NCBI RefSeq assembly: GCF_001544755.2
Contig: NZ_FCOF02000007.1
Location: 1 to 64,000 of the forward strand
Direction of reading: 5' to 3'
Origin: Caballeronia catudaia
GTDB taxonomy: Bacteria; Pseudomonadota; Gammaproteobacteria; Burkholderiales; Burkholderiaceae
DNA: 64,000 bases
The position numbers were made by a program, and so were the translations under genes. Positions within the stretch are counted from its first letter, which is position 1, and the number at the start of each line of letters is the position of its first letter. The notes under the pieces are model-generated. The model was not told where the DNA came from, ran no database searches, and was given only the letters and a program-made list of their open reading frames with translations. This document shows, in pieces, positions 8,788 through 17,299 of this stretch.

Positions 8788-9256
8788 AGAAGGCGAAGCG
8801 TAGGCCGGAAGCGTCCGTGTACCGGAAAGCAGACGGCGTGAACGACGCGGGCGAGAGTCTGAAAGACGCACACGCGAGCGCGGACACGACGGTCATGCGA
8901 CCAGGACGGAGACGGCCACGAGTGGCGAAAGACAGTCTGGGGCCGGCGCCGGATGCGAGCTTGGAACACCAAGCGCAAGACGCGTGCGCGGGACGTGCAG
9001 ACCTTTTGTTAGAATGGGTCGGAGTATAACACCGGGACCTGAGCCTATGAAATGTCGAAGCGGCCGCGCGGCGGGTATGACATGCCGCGCTTTGCGCCCG
9101 GTCGAAAGCCTTTCCGGACAGCATGCCGCATCGGGCGTTTCTGCTCGCTTCATGAGTCGCGCATCGAAGCCTGCGCCGTCTCTTTCACCGTCCGTTTTGT
9201 CCATTCGGCCGCTTTCGTGGCTTCTTTCGCTGCACCATTCATTGACTCGATTCCAA
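8788..9256. other. Divergent region between cysS and the TPR gene
   Basis: This region carries the promoters of both divergent genes. TATAAC (about 9024-9029) lies in both plus and minus -10 contexts, but neither has a good -35. The TPR frame stays open through most of it on the plus strand, so part of it could be coding if an upstream start (ATG 9047 or 9152) is used. Confidence 0.4.
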
Positions 9257-10087
9257 GTGATCCATCGCAAAGCGCGCACGCCTCTGCAACTCTCTTGCCG
9301 GTCCGTCTCCCGGTTCGCGCCCGGCACGCTCCACACATTCGCCGCACGCACGCTCGCCATCGCGACGCTCGGGTTGGCCGCATGCATCGGCGTGTCGGGC
9401 GCCGCGTTCGCGCAGACTTCGCCCGCCACGCGCGACGACACGCCGCAAATCGATGCCGCCATCGCGAACAAGCAGTGGACCGACGCGCTCACGCAGCTCG
9501 ATGCGCGCATCGCGAGCAATCCGCGCGACGCGCAGGCGAAGTTCAAGCGCGCCACCGTGCTCGCGCGCCTGAATCGCGACGACGAAGCCATCGCCGCCTT
9601 CACCGAGCTCACGCAGACGTACCCCGAACTGCCCGAGCCGTACAACAACCTCGCCGCGCTCTATGCGAAGAAAGGACGCTATGAGGACGCGCGCGCCGCG
9701 CTCGAAACCGCGGTCAAGGCGAACCCCGGCTATGCGCTCGCGTACGACAACCTGGGCGATCTTTACCTGCGGCTCGCGAGCGAGTCGTACAAGCGTGCGC
9801 AATCGCTCGGCTCGAAGAGCCCTCTGACGAGCCAGCGCATCGCGGCGATCCAGAACATCTACACGCCGCCGAAGAAACGCGCGTCCGCTCTGGATACGGC
9901 CTCGGGCGCGCGCGCTGCGACGGTTCCCAACACGGCCGCGGACGAATGGGCGCCAGCGTCCGGCACCGGTGGAACGAGCGGAACGAGCACGGGGACGATG
10001 CCCTCGCCCGACGAATACTCACCATTCGGCGGCCCGACCACCCCGCTGCCGACGTCGCCCTATGTGGCGCCAAAAACGCAGCCGTGA
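9257..10087 (+). CDS. Secreted TPR-repeat protein
   Basis: This 276-residue product begins with an Arg-rich n-region, a hydrophobic core (TLAIATLGLAACIGVSG) and an AFAQ signal-peptidase site near residue 53. It then has about three tetratricopeptide repeats (residues 60-180) containing AKFKRATVLARL, EPYNNLAALYAKKG and ALAYDNLGDLYLR. The C-terminal 90 residues are Pro/Ser/Thr-rich and probably unstructured. GTG 9257 is my choice for a sensible signal peptide; ATG 9152 or 9047 are alternatives. It precedes two cyclophilins and lpxH, so a role in periplasmic protein or envelope assembly is plausible but inferred. Confidence 0.75.
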   Translation: MIHRKARTPLQLSCRSVSRFAPGTLHTFAARTLAIATLGLAACIGVSGAAFAQTSPATRDDTPQIDAAIANKQWTDALTQLDARIASNPRDAQAKFKRATVLARLNRDDEAIAAFTELTQTYPELPEPYNNLAALYAKKGRYEDARAALETAVKANPGYALAYDNLGDLYLRLASESYKRAQSLGSKSPLTSQRIAAIQNIYTPPKKRASALDTASGARAATVPNTAADEWAPASGTGGTSGTSTGTMPSPDEYSPFGGPTTPLPTSPYVAPKTQP

Positions 10088-10204
10088 GCGCAACCGTAAG
10101 CGCGCGGACCTGCGCGCGGTAAGCTGTCGCCTTGCATCGCGGTATCGGGCGCGCCTGGCTTCGCGGCCGACTGTTTGCATTCACCACACGAGGATTGATC
10201 CTTC

Positions 10205-10786
10205 ATGAAATTCCTGATGTTGGCGCTTTCGAGCGCTGCCCTGATCGCGAGCGCGCCCGCGTTCGCCCAGCCGAACGCGCAGGCCGCGCACCCCGTCGTG
10301 CTCATCAAGACCACGCAAGGCGACATCAAGGTCGAGCTGTATCCGGAAAAGGCGCCGAAGACCGTGGCGAACTTTTTGGATTACGTGAAGTCCGGTCAAT
10401 ACAGCGGCACGATCTTTCATCGCGTGATTCCGGGCTTCATGATTCAGGGCGGCGGCTACAGCACGAGCTTCGCCGAGAAGCCGACGCGCGCGCCGATTCC
10501 GCTCGAAAGTAAGAACGGCCTGAAGAACATGACGGGCACGATCGCGATGGCGCGCACCAGCGACCCGAATTCGGCCACCGCGCAGTTCTTCATCAATACG
10601 GTCGATAATGCGGGTCTCGACTATCCGAGCCCGGACGGCAACGGTTACGCGGTGTTCGGCAAGGTCGTCGCGGGCATGGACGTCGTGAAGAAGATCGAAG
10701 GCAGCCCGACCACCTCGCGCGGCCCGATGCAGAACGTTCCGCAAAAGCCGGCCGTGATCGAAGCGGCCACGGTGGTTCCGCAGTAA
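10205..10786 (+). CDS. ppiA: Periplasmic peptidyl-prolyl cis-trans isomerase (cyclophilin)
   Basis: This cyclophilin catalyses proline isomerisation during folding of exported proteins. Residues 1-21 are a signal peptide ending in APAFA, so it is periplasmic. The isomerase domain shows [15 protein letters not shown] (active-site Arg and Phe) and ATAQFFIN. The 193-residue size is right for PpiA. It lies 117 bp after the TPR gene and about 100 bp before the cytoplasmic cyclophilin gene; the spacer holds a stable 9-bp hairpin (10832-10859) without a T-run. Confidence 0.93.
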   Translation: MKFLMLALSSAALIASAPAFAQPNAQAAHPVVLIKTTQGDIKVELYPEKAPKTVANFLDYVKSGQYSGTIFHRVIPGFMIQGGGYSTSFAEKPTRAPIPLESKNGLKNMTGTIAMARTSDPNSATAQFFINTVDNAGLDYPSPDGNGYAVFGKVVAGMDVVKKIEGSPTTSRGPMQNVPQKPAVIEAATVVPQ

Positions 10787-10831
10787 CACGTCGCACTAAC
10801 ACCGCGCAGCAACACGAAGCGCCCTTCACTC

Positions 10832-10859
10832 CCGCGGCGCGCAACGCTTTGCGCCGCGG
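10832..10859 (+). other. Hairpin in the ppiA-ppiB spacer
   Basis: CCGCGGCGC (10832-10840) pairs with GCGCCGCGG (10851-10859) around a 10-base loop. There is no T-run, so it may be a processing or mRNA-stability element rather than a terminator. Confidence 0.4.
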
Positions 10860-10890
10860 CTCAATCAAACACACAGGAGAGAACATCATC

Positions 10891-11382
10891 ATGGTCGAAC
10901 TGCATACGAACCACGGCGTCATCAAGCTCGAACTGGACGCGGAGAAGGCGCCGAAGTCCGTCGAGAACTTCCTCAACTATGTGAAGAAGGGTCATTACGA
11001 CAACACCGTGTTCCACCGCGTCATCGACGGCTTCATGATCCAGGGCGGCGGCTTCGAGCCGGGCATGAAGCAGAAGCCGACCGACGCGCCGATCGACAAC
11101 GAAGCCAACAACGGTCTGACGAACGACACGGGCACCGTCGCGATGGCGCGCACGAACGATCCGCATTCGGCGACCGCGCAGTTCTTCATCAACGTGAAGG
11201 ACAACGACTTCCTGAACCACTCGTCGCCGACGCCGCAAGGCTGGGGCTACACGGTGTTCGGCCGTGTGGTCGAAGGCATGGACGTGGTCGAGAAGATCAA
11301 GAAGGTCAAGACCGGCTCGAAGGGCTTCCATCAGGACGTGCCGGTCGACGACGTGGTGATCGAGAAGGCCGTCGTGGTCTGA
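10891..11382 (+). CDS. ppiB: Cytoplasmic peptidyl-prolyl cis-trans isomerase (cyclophilin)
   Basis: This 163-residue cyclophilin has no signal peptide, so it folds proteins in the cytoplasm. It has the [15 protein letters not shown] and ATAQFFIN motifs and an insert (SPTPQGWGY) typical of bacterial PpiB. ATG 10891 follows a good AGGAGA ribosome site; the upstream frame extension is not expected to be translated. It is very similar to the adjacent periplasmic cyclophilin, so the pair looks like a tandem duplication sorted to two compartments. lpxH follows after 13 bp. Confidence 0.95.
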   Translation: MVELHTNHGVIKLELDAEKAPKSVENFLNYVKKGHYDNTVFHRVIDGFMIQGGGFEPGMKQKPTDAPIDNEANNGLTNDTGTVAMARTNDPHSATAQFFINVKDNDFLNHSSPTPQGWGYTVFGRVVEGMDVVEKIKKVKTGSKGFHQDVPVDDVVIEKAVVV

Positions 11383-11395
11383 TCCCGGTCATTGC

Positions 11396-12196
11396 ATGAT
11401 CGATACGAAGACTTCTTCCGATCGCGAAGCAGCGGGCGCAGCGAATCAAGCGCGTCCGCTGTTTTTCATTGCGGACCTGCATCTCTCCGAAGCGATTCCG
11501 AAGACGGTCGCCGCGTTCGAGCATTTCATCGACGTCACGGCGAACGACGCCGACTCCGTTTTCATCCTCGGCGACCTGTTCGAGTTCTGGATCGGCGACG
11601 ACATTCTCGATGCGTCCGCAACGGACCCGCGCGCCAGCTTCGCGCGCCGCATGACGCACAAGCTGCACACGCTGACCGAGCGCGGCATCGGTCTTTACGT
11701 GATGCGCGGCAATCGTGATTTCCTGCTGGGCAGGCGCTTCATGAAAGACGCGGGCGCGATGTCCCTGCCCGATCCGTTCGTCATCACCGCATTCGGCAAG
11801 CGCATCGTGCTCGCGCACGGCGACGGTCTTTGCACGGCGGACCGCGCCTATCAACGCTTTCGCGCCTTCGCGCGCAACGCATTCGCGCAGCGACTCTTTC
11901 TCGCGCTGCCGCTAGAGACGCGGCTCGGCATCGGCCAGCGCATGCGCACGAAGAGCGAGGGCGCGCGCGTGACGGGCGTCTCGGCGAAATACGACGTGAC
12001 GAAAAAAGCCGTGTCGGATGTTTTCATCCGCAATCACACGGATACGCTGATTCACGGCCATACGCACCGCCCCGCGATGCATCGCGAAGTCGAAGGCGTG
12101 CGCTGGGTCCTGCCCGACTGGGAACTCGATGCAGACACGCCGCGCGGCGGCTATCTGCGTCTGGACAAGAACGGCGTGAGCGCGCTGCCGCTTTAA
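11396..12196 (+). CDS. lpxH: UDP-2,3-diacylglucosamine diphosphatase
   Basis: LpxH cleaves UDP-2,3-diacylglucosamine to lipid X and UMP in lipid A synthesis at the inner membrane. The 266-residue protein has the metallophosphoesterase motifs [25 protein letters not shown] and GHTHRP, binding two manganese ions. It follows ppiB by 13 bp, so the two are co-transcribed. Its TAA (12194-12196) shares the sequence TTAA with the stop codon of the convergent cysE. This is the true LpxH of the window; the related gene at 61127 differs in motifs and context. Confidence 0.93.
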   Translation: MIDTKTSSDREAAGAANQARPLFFIADLHLSEAIPKTVAAFEHFIDVTANDADSVFILGDLFEFWIGDDILDASATDPRASFARRMTHKLHTLTERGIGLYVMRGNRDFLLGRRFMKDAGAMSLPDPFVITAFGKRIVLAHGDGLCTADRAYQRFRAFARNAFAQRLFLALPLETRLGIGQRMRTKSEGARVTGVSAKYDVTKKAVSDVFIRNHTDTLIHGHTHRPAMHREVEGVRWVLPDWELDADTPRGGYLRLDKNGVSALPL

Positions 12197-12993
12197 CGCC
12201 CGAGCGCAGCGCTACGTTCCGCCTGCTCGTCGCACTGGCCGTCCATCGACGTGCATAGGCGCTTCAGATCGACGAGCGCGGCGCCATCCACGCCATTGAG
12301 CGCCTCCACGCGCGCACCGAGCCGTTCGAGCGCCGCGACGATCTCGTCGATGCGCTGCGTCTGCGTCGACGCGTGATCGATGAGACCGTGGATCGCGAGC
12401 GAGACCGGATCGTCGGCGTTCGGCGTGATGCCGTAGGCGCAGAAGCCTTCGCGCTTCGTTTCCTGCGCCCTGGACACGGCCGGCATCACGATGCGCGCCG
12501 GATTGCCCACCGCCGTGCCGCCCGCCGGCACCGGCTTGACGACGACGGCGTTCGAGCCGATCTTCGCGTCCGCGCCGATCGTGAAGCCGCCGAGCACCTT
12601 CGCGCCCGCGCCGACGATCACGCCGCGTTCGAGCGTCGGATGGCGCTTCGCGCCGCGCGTGAGCGACGTGCCGCCGAGCGTCACGCCCTGATAGATCGTG
12701 CAGTCGTCGCCGATTTCGGCCGTCTCGCCGATCACGACGCCCATGCCGTGATCGATGAACACGCGCCGTCCGAGCGTCGCGCCCGGATGGATTTCAATGC
12801 CCGTGAGAAAGCGCGCGATCTGCGACACGAAGCGCCCGAGCCAGCGCCTTTGCCCGCGCCAGCACGCGTGTGCGAAGCGATGCAGCACGATGGCGTGCAG
12901 ACCGGGATAACACGTGACGACTTCCCAGGCGCTGCGGGCGGCGGGATCGCGCTCGCGGATGGCGGCGATGTCTTCGCGAAGTCGGTCGAACAT
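12193..12993 (-). CDS. cysE: Serine O-acetyltransferase
   Basis: CysE acetylates L-serine with acetyl-CoA, the first step of cysteine synthesis from sulfide. The 266-residue protein has an N-terminal helical domain (about 1-70) and then a left-handed beta-helix of hexapeptide repeats with [18 protein letters not shown] and [14 protein letters not shown], both hallmarks of the family. ATG 12993 (MFDRL) is the conserved start; the 17-residue upstream extension is not typical. The C-terminal 80 residues beyond the beta-helix are longer than in E. coli. Its stop overlaps that of lpxH by four bases in opposite orientation. Confidence 0.93.
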   Translation of the reverse strand: MFDRLREDIAAIRERDPAARSAWEVVTCYPGLHAIVLHRFAHACWRGQRRWLGRFVSQIARFLTGIEIHPGATLGRRVFIDHGMGVVIGETAEIGDDCTIYQGVTLGGTSLTRGAKRHPTLERGVIVGAGAKVLGGFTIGADAKIGSNAVVVKPVPAGGTAVGNPARIVMPAVSRAQETKREGFCAYGITPNADDPVSLAIHGLIDHASTQTQRIDEIVAALERLGARVEALNGVDGAALVDLKRLCTSMDGQCDEQAERSAALGR

Positions 12994-13159
12994 GGCGATG
13001 TCTCTGAGTGGGGGCGGGATTCGGCCAATGCACGGACCGTGCAAAGCTTATATCGGCTGTCGCCGTTTTTCGCCGATTGTAGGACGAGCGCGGCGAGTCT
13101 GCCCGATGCCCCCGATGGCAGCGCGGTCGCTGCCAGCGTCCCAAAGAGCGCACGCGCGT

Positions 13160-13930
13160 TCAGTCTTTCTTCGATCGCAGCAGGATGTGCTTCGCGATGC
13201 CGCGCAGAATATTCACCTCTTCGCGCTCCAGCCCCGAGCGCGCAAACAGCCGCCGCACGCGCGACATCAGCTTTTTCGGATTGGCCGGATCGAGAAATTC
13301 GAGCGCGACGAGCGCTTCTTCGAGATGCGCATACATGCCCTCGATTTCATCGCTCGCCGCGCTCTGCCCCGCCGGCTCGACGGCGGCGAGCGCGCTCCCG
13401 GGCGCCTGAAACGCGACCCGCAACTCGTAGGCGAGCACCTGCACCGCCTGCGCGAGATTGAGCGAGCTGTACGCGGGATTGGCCGGAATATGCGCGAGCG
13501 CGCTGCAGCGCTCGACATCCACGTTGGACAGACCGGTGCGCTCGTTGCCGAACACGAGCGCGATGTCGCCGTGACGGACGTATTCGTGCGCGCGTTCGGC
13601 CAGCGCGCGCGGCGGCATTTGCGGCGGGCCGTATTCACGCATGCGCGCGGTCAGCGCGACCGACCAGCGCACGCCGACGAGCGCATCGGCGAGCGTGTCG
13701 ACGACATGGGCGGACGCGAGCACATCGTCGGCGCCGGAGGCCATCGCGATGGCTTCCGGCTCGTTCTTGACGTCGGGCACGCGCGGCGCGACCAGGACGA
13801 GGCGCGCGAAGCCCATCGTCTTGAGCGCGCGCGCAGCCGCGCCGACATTGCCCGGATGACTCGGCTCGACGAGGATGAAGCGCGTGGACGTGAAGCCGCC
13901 GGCAGGCGCGGAAAGATCGTTGGGTTCCAA
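13160..13930 (-). CDS. trmJ: tRNA (cytidine/uridine-2'-O-)-methyltransferase TrmJ
   Basis: This SPOUT-family enzyme 2'-O-methylates position 32 of tRNA using SAM. The 256-residue protein has the family motifs FILVEPSHPGNVGAAARAL near residue 20, VFGNERTGL, and PANPAYSSLNLAQAV that form the trefoil-knot SAM site. The only usable start is TTG 13930, since no in-frame ATG or GTG lies between the upstream stop and the first conserved motif. It has no obvious Shine-Dalgarno, suggesting modest translation. It is divergent from suhB, a pairing often seen in this group. Confidence 0.93.
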   Translation of the reverse strand: MEPNDLSAPAGGFTSTRFILVEPSHPGNVGAAARALKTMGFARLVLVAPRVPDVKNEPEAIAMASGADDVLASAHVVDTLADALVGVRWSVALTARMREYGPPQMPPRALAERAHEYVRHGDIALVFGNERTGLSNVDVERCSALAHIPANPAYSSLNLAQAVQVLAYELRVAFQAPGSALAAVEPAGQSAASDEIEGMYAHLEEALVALEFLDPANPKKLMSRVRRLFARSGLEREEVNILRGIAKHILLRSKKD

Positions 13931-14205
13931 GGCGCGGTTTGTGCTGAAGTTCGATGAGAGTGTGAACCCGCTATGTTAACGCGCTTTGGCGACATGCCTC
14001 AAACCCGTGTCGTGCGGCGCGGCCTGACTGCGAGTTTCGGGTAAAATGTCGCCTTCGCGCGCCGCGAACGGGTTTGCAGTTCAAGTCGAACCCTCGCGCG
14101 AACGCCCCGCTCTTATTCAATTCGTCTTTCGTCGACATAGTCGTTGTCGCCAACTTTTTCGCCCGCGCGTTCACACCCGCGCCGGGCGGCCAGAGGATTT
14201 CGCTC

Positions 14206-15009
14206 ATGCATCCGATGCTCAATATCGCTGTCAAGGCCGCGCGCCGCGCCGGACAGATCATCAATCGCGCGTCGCTCGATCTGGATCGCCTCCAGGTCAG
14301 CAAGAAGCAGCACAACGACTTCGTGACGGAAGTCGACAAGGCGTCCGAAGCCGCGATCATCGAGACGCTGCACACCGCCTATCCCGACCACTCCATCCTC
14401 GCGGAAGAATCCGGCGCAACGGATCGCGAATCGGAATTCCAGTGGATCATCGATCCTCTGGACGGCACCACCAACTTCATCCACGGCTTTCCGTACTACT
14501 GCGTGTCGATCGCGCTTGCGCACAAGGGCATCGTGACGCAGGCCGTCATCTACGATCCGACGCGCAACGATCTTTTCACCGCCTCGCGCGGCCGCGGCGC
14601 GTATCTGAACGAGCGGCGCATTCGCGTCGGCAAGCTGGACCGTCTGTCCGACGCGCTGATCGGCACGGGCTTCCCTTTCCGCGACGGCCAGGGCCTGAAC
14701 GCCTACATGCGCCTCTTCAGCGAAATGACGCTGTCGTGCGCCGGCCTGCGCCGTCCGGGCGCGGCCGCGCTCGATCTCGCGAACGTCGCGGCCGGTCGCC
14801 TCGACGGCTTCTTCGAGCAGGGCATCCATCCGTGGGACGTCGCGGCGGGCAGCCTGATGGTGACGGAAGCGGGCGGGCTCGTCGGCAATTACACCGGCGA
14901 ATCGGATTTCCTGTTCAAGAACGAGATCGTCACCGCCAATCCGAAGGTCTACGCGCAGATGGTCAAGATTCTCGACATGTACTCGCGCACGCGCCTGACG
15001 GGCGAATAA
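14206..15009 (+). CDS. suhB: Inositol-1-monophosphatase family protein SuhB
   Basis: This Mg-dependent phosphatase dephosphorylates inositol-1-phosphate and in E. coli also acts as NusA-associated factor in rRNA antitermination. The 267-residue protein has the metal-binding motifs [13 protein letters not shown] and PWDVAAG in order. ATG 14206 begins the conserved [13 protein letters not shown]; the longer frame from 14074 is unlikely. A TAAAAT -10-like hexamer is at 14042-14047 without a strong -35. It is divergently transcribed from trmJ. Confidence 0.95.
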   Translation: MHPMLNIAVKAARRAGQIINRASLDLDRLQVSKKQHNDFVTEVDKASEAAIIETLHTAYPDHSILAEESGATDRESEFQWIIDPLDGTTNFIHGFPYYCVSIALAHKGIVTQAVIYDPTRNDLFTASRGRGAYLNERRIRVGKLDRLSDALIGTGFPFRDGQGLNAYMRLFSEMTLSCAGLRRPGAAALDLANVAAGRLDGFFEQGIHPWDVAAGSLMVTEAGGLVGNYTGESDFLFKNEIVTANPKVYAQMVKILDMYSRTRLTGE

Positions 15010-15204
15010 GCTGTATCCGGCGGGACGCGGCATCGCGTCCCGTTGCTGTTCCCTATGCGCGCGCCTGGCGCGCCGCCTGCTCTGCAACGAATGCAGGGCT
15101 CCGTTACAGTGCAACTTTTGCCGGCGTCGCTCAAGGGCGATGCGCGCGCACTCGCCCTTCTCCCGCTTTTCCGCCGCGCGCCGCGCCTACCGCCAAGCCC
15201 GCTC

Positions 15205-16503
15205 ATGAAAAAAGGCTTCTACACGATCATCGCCGCGCAATTCGTTTCGTCGCTCGCCGACAACGCGCTCCTGATCGCCGCGATCGCCATGCTCGCCGTC
15301 GTGCATTCGGCGCCGTGGGTCACGCCGCTTCTGCAGATCTTCTTCACGATTTCCTACGTGCTGCTCGCGCCGTTCGTCGGCGCTTTCGCCGACGCCATCC
15401 AGAAGCGCCACGTCATGTTCATCTCGAACGCGCTCAAGGCCGCCGGCTGCGCGATGATGATCGCGGGCGCGCATCCGATGATCGCGTACGGCGTCGTCGG
15501 TCTGGGAGCGGCCGCTTACTCGCCCGCGAAGTACGGCATTCTCACGGAACTCCTGCCGCCGCGAAAGCTGATCGCGGCGAACGCGTGGCTCGAATCCGCG
15601 ACGGTCGGCTCGACGATCCTCGGCACCGTGATCGGCGGCGCGCTCGTGTCGCAGGTCGTCGCGCGCTGGGTGACGCATGCGCATCTGCCGTTCGTCGCCA
15701 CCGCCGCGCACGCCGCGCTTTTCGCGGTGATGCTCATTTACGCGTCGGCGGCGCTCATCAACGTGTTCATTCCCGACACCGGCGCGCGCTATCCGAACCT
15801 GCTGAACGAGCCGACGAAGCTCGTCCACGATTTCTCCCGCTGCTTCAAAGTCCTGTGGCGCGACAAGCTCGCGCAGATCGCGCTGTGGGTCACGACGCTG
15901 CTCTGGGGCGCGGCCGTCACGCTGCAACTGCTCGTGCTCAAGTGGGCCGACGCGAACCTCGGCCTGACGCTGTCGAAGGCCGCCGTGCTGCAGGGCGTGA
16001 CAGGCGTGGGCATCGCGCTCGGCGCCGTCGCGGCGTCCGCGTGGATCGTACTGCGCCAGTCGCTCAGGGTGCTGCCGGTCGGCGTGATGATCGGGGCCGT
16101 CGCGGTCGCGATGGCGTTCTACAACAAGGACCTTTTTCCGGCGGGCGCGGGCGTGCAGATCGGCCCCATTTTCGCGCCGGCGTACATCCTCATGGCCTAT
16201 CCGCTGATGATCGCGCTTGGCGGCCTGTCCGGCTTTTTCATCGTGCCGATGAACGCGATACTCCAGCATCGCGGCGCGACGCTGCTTTCCGCAGGTCATT
16301 CGATCGCCGTGCAGAATTTCAATCAGAACCTCGCCGTGCTGTCGATGCTTGGCGCCTACGCGCTGCTTCTGACCGTCGAGGTGCCGGTGCAATGGATCAT
16401 CGTCGTGTTCGGCCTTTTCGTGTGCCTGATGATGGCGCTCGCGATGCGCCGCCACGCGCAAAACGAGCGGGAAACGGACTCGGTTGCGCTCGTCGAGGAA
16501 TGA
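15205..16503 (+). CDS. lplT: Lysophospholipid transporter LplT (MFS)
   Basis: LplT flips lysophospholipids from the outer to the inner leaflet of the inner membrane for re-acylation. The 432-residue protein has about twelve hydrophobic helices and the N-terminal motif FVSSLADNALLIAAIAML near residue 12, which is typical of LplT. ATG 15205 (MKKGFY) is the conserved start. In E. coli lplT partners the acyltransferase gene aas, but here no aas is adjacent: suhB is upstream and a DUF883 gene downstream. The separation from aas means the substrate assignment is less certain than the family assignment. Confidence 0.88.
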   Translation: MKKGFYTIIAAQFVSSLADNALLIAAIAMLAVVHSAPWVTPLLQIFFTISYVLLAPFVGAFADAIQKRHVMFISNALKAAGCAMMIAGAHPMIAYGVVGLGAAAYSPAKYGILTELLPPRKLIAANAWLESATVGSTILGTVIGGALVSQVVARWVTHAHLPFVATAAHAALFAVMLIYASAALINVFIPDTGARYPNLLNEPTKLVHDFSRCFKVLWRDKLAQIALWVTTLLWGAAVTLQLLVLKWADANLGLTLSKAAVLQGVTGVGIALGAVAASAWIVLRQSLRVLPVGVMIGAVAVAMAFYNKDLFPAGAGVQIGPIFAPAYILMAYPLMIALGGLSGFFIVPMNAILQHRGATLLSAGHSIAVQNFNQNLAVLSMLGAYALLLTVEVPVQWIIVVFGLFVCLMMALAMRRHAQNERETDSVALVEE

Positions 16504-16704
16504 ACCTTGCTCGACGGTGTATTCTGGGTTCATACCCGCAGCTGCCGACGAGGATGAACGACAGGGAACGCGGGCGGCGGGGCCAAGTCGTAATGTTGCA
16601 TAGCGGTTGTAAGCGGCGCGCCGGGCATTTGCGCGCGACACGAGGCATACACAACGAACCCGGCGTGATTCTTCCTCGGCAACGTCAATAAAGGAGCATG
16701 GAAA

Positions 16705-17073
16705 ATGGGATTGTTCACACGTTCGACGCTCGACAGCACAATCAATGGCGCCGCCGATATCGGCCAGCGCGCAGTGCGCGGTGCGAGCGACGCGGTCGAT
16801 TCGGCCAGCGGCCAGTTGCGCAGCCTGCTCGACGATCTGGAAAGTTCGATTCAGAACGCGAAGGACATCGATGCGGACAAACTGCGTAAAGAATTGCAAT
16901 CGAAGCTCAAAACCGCGCGCTCGCAGATGAACGGCGCGGGCGGCGCGATCTCGGGCAAATTCGGCGACGCCGCCGGCTACGCCGACGACTTCGTGCATGA
17001 CAGGCCGTGGCATACGCTCGGCGCAGTGGCGGGACTCGCGTTGCTCGTCGGTTATCTCGCCGGGCGCGCGTGA
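16705..17073 (+). CDS. DUF883 (ElaB/YqjD-type) membrane-anchored protein
   Basis: This 122-residue protein has an N-terminal amphipathic helical region (residues 1-85) rich in Ala, Asp and Lys and a single C-terminal hydrophobic segment (residues 104-122, ending in GYLAGRA). It is the layout of DUF883 proteins, which in E. coli (YqjD, ElaB) anchor ribosomes to the inner membrane in stationary phase. The start at 16705 has a strong AAAGGAG site 8 bases upstream. It is flanked by lplT and mutS on the same strand but with gaps of about 200 bp each, so it is probably monocistronic. Confidence 0.88.
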   Translation: MGLFTRSTLDSTINGAADIGQRAVRGASDAVDSASGQLRSLLDDLESSIQNAKDIDADKLRKELQSKLKTARSQMNGAGGAISGKFGDAAGYADDFVHDRPWHTLGAVAGLALLVGYLAGRA

Positions 17074-17299
17074 CGCGTTCTGACTTTCTTCTTCGGTAAA
17101 GCAGCGCCGGAACGGACCCGCGTTCGTTTCGGCGCCCTCACTCCACGCGTGCGCGAGCGACGCGCTGCGATCAGCGTTGGCCATTCGGCCGACTCGCGCC
17201 CATCCCACGACAGGTTAAACTCATGCCCTATCGGCTGATCGGCGGCCGGCGCACGTCGCGCCCGGCCGTCTCGCCGCATTTGCTTCCACAGCACGCACG

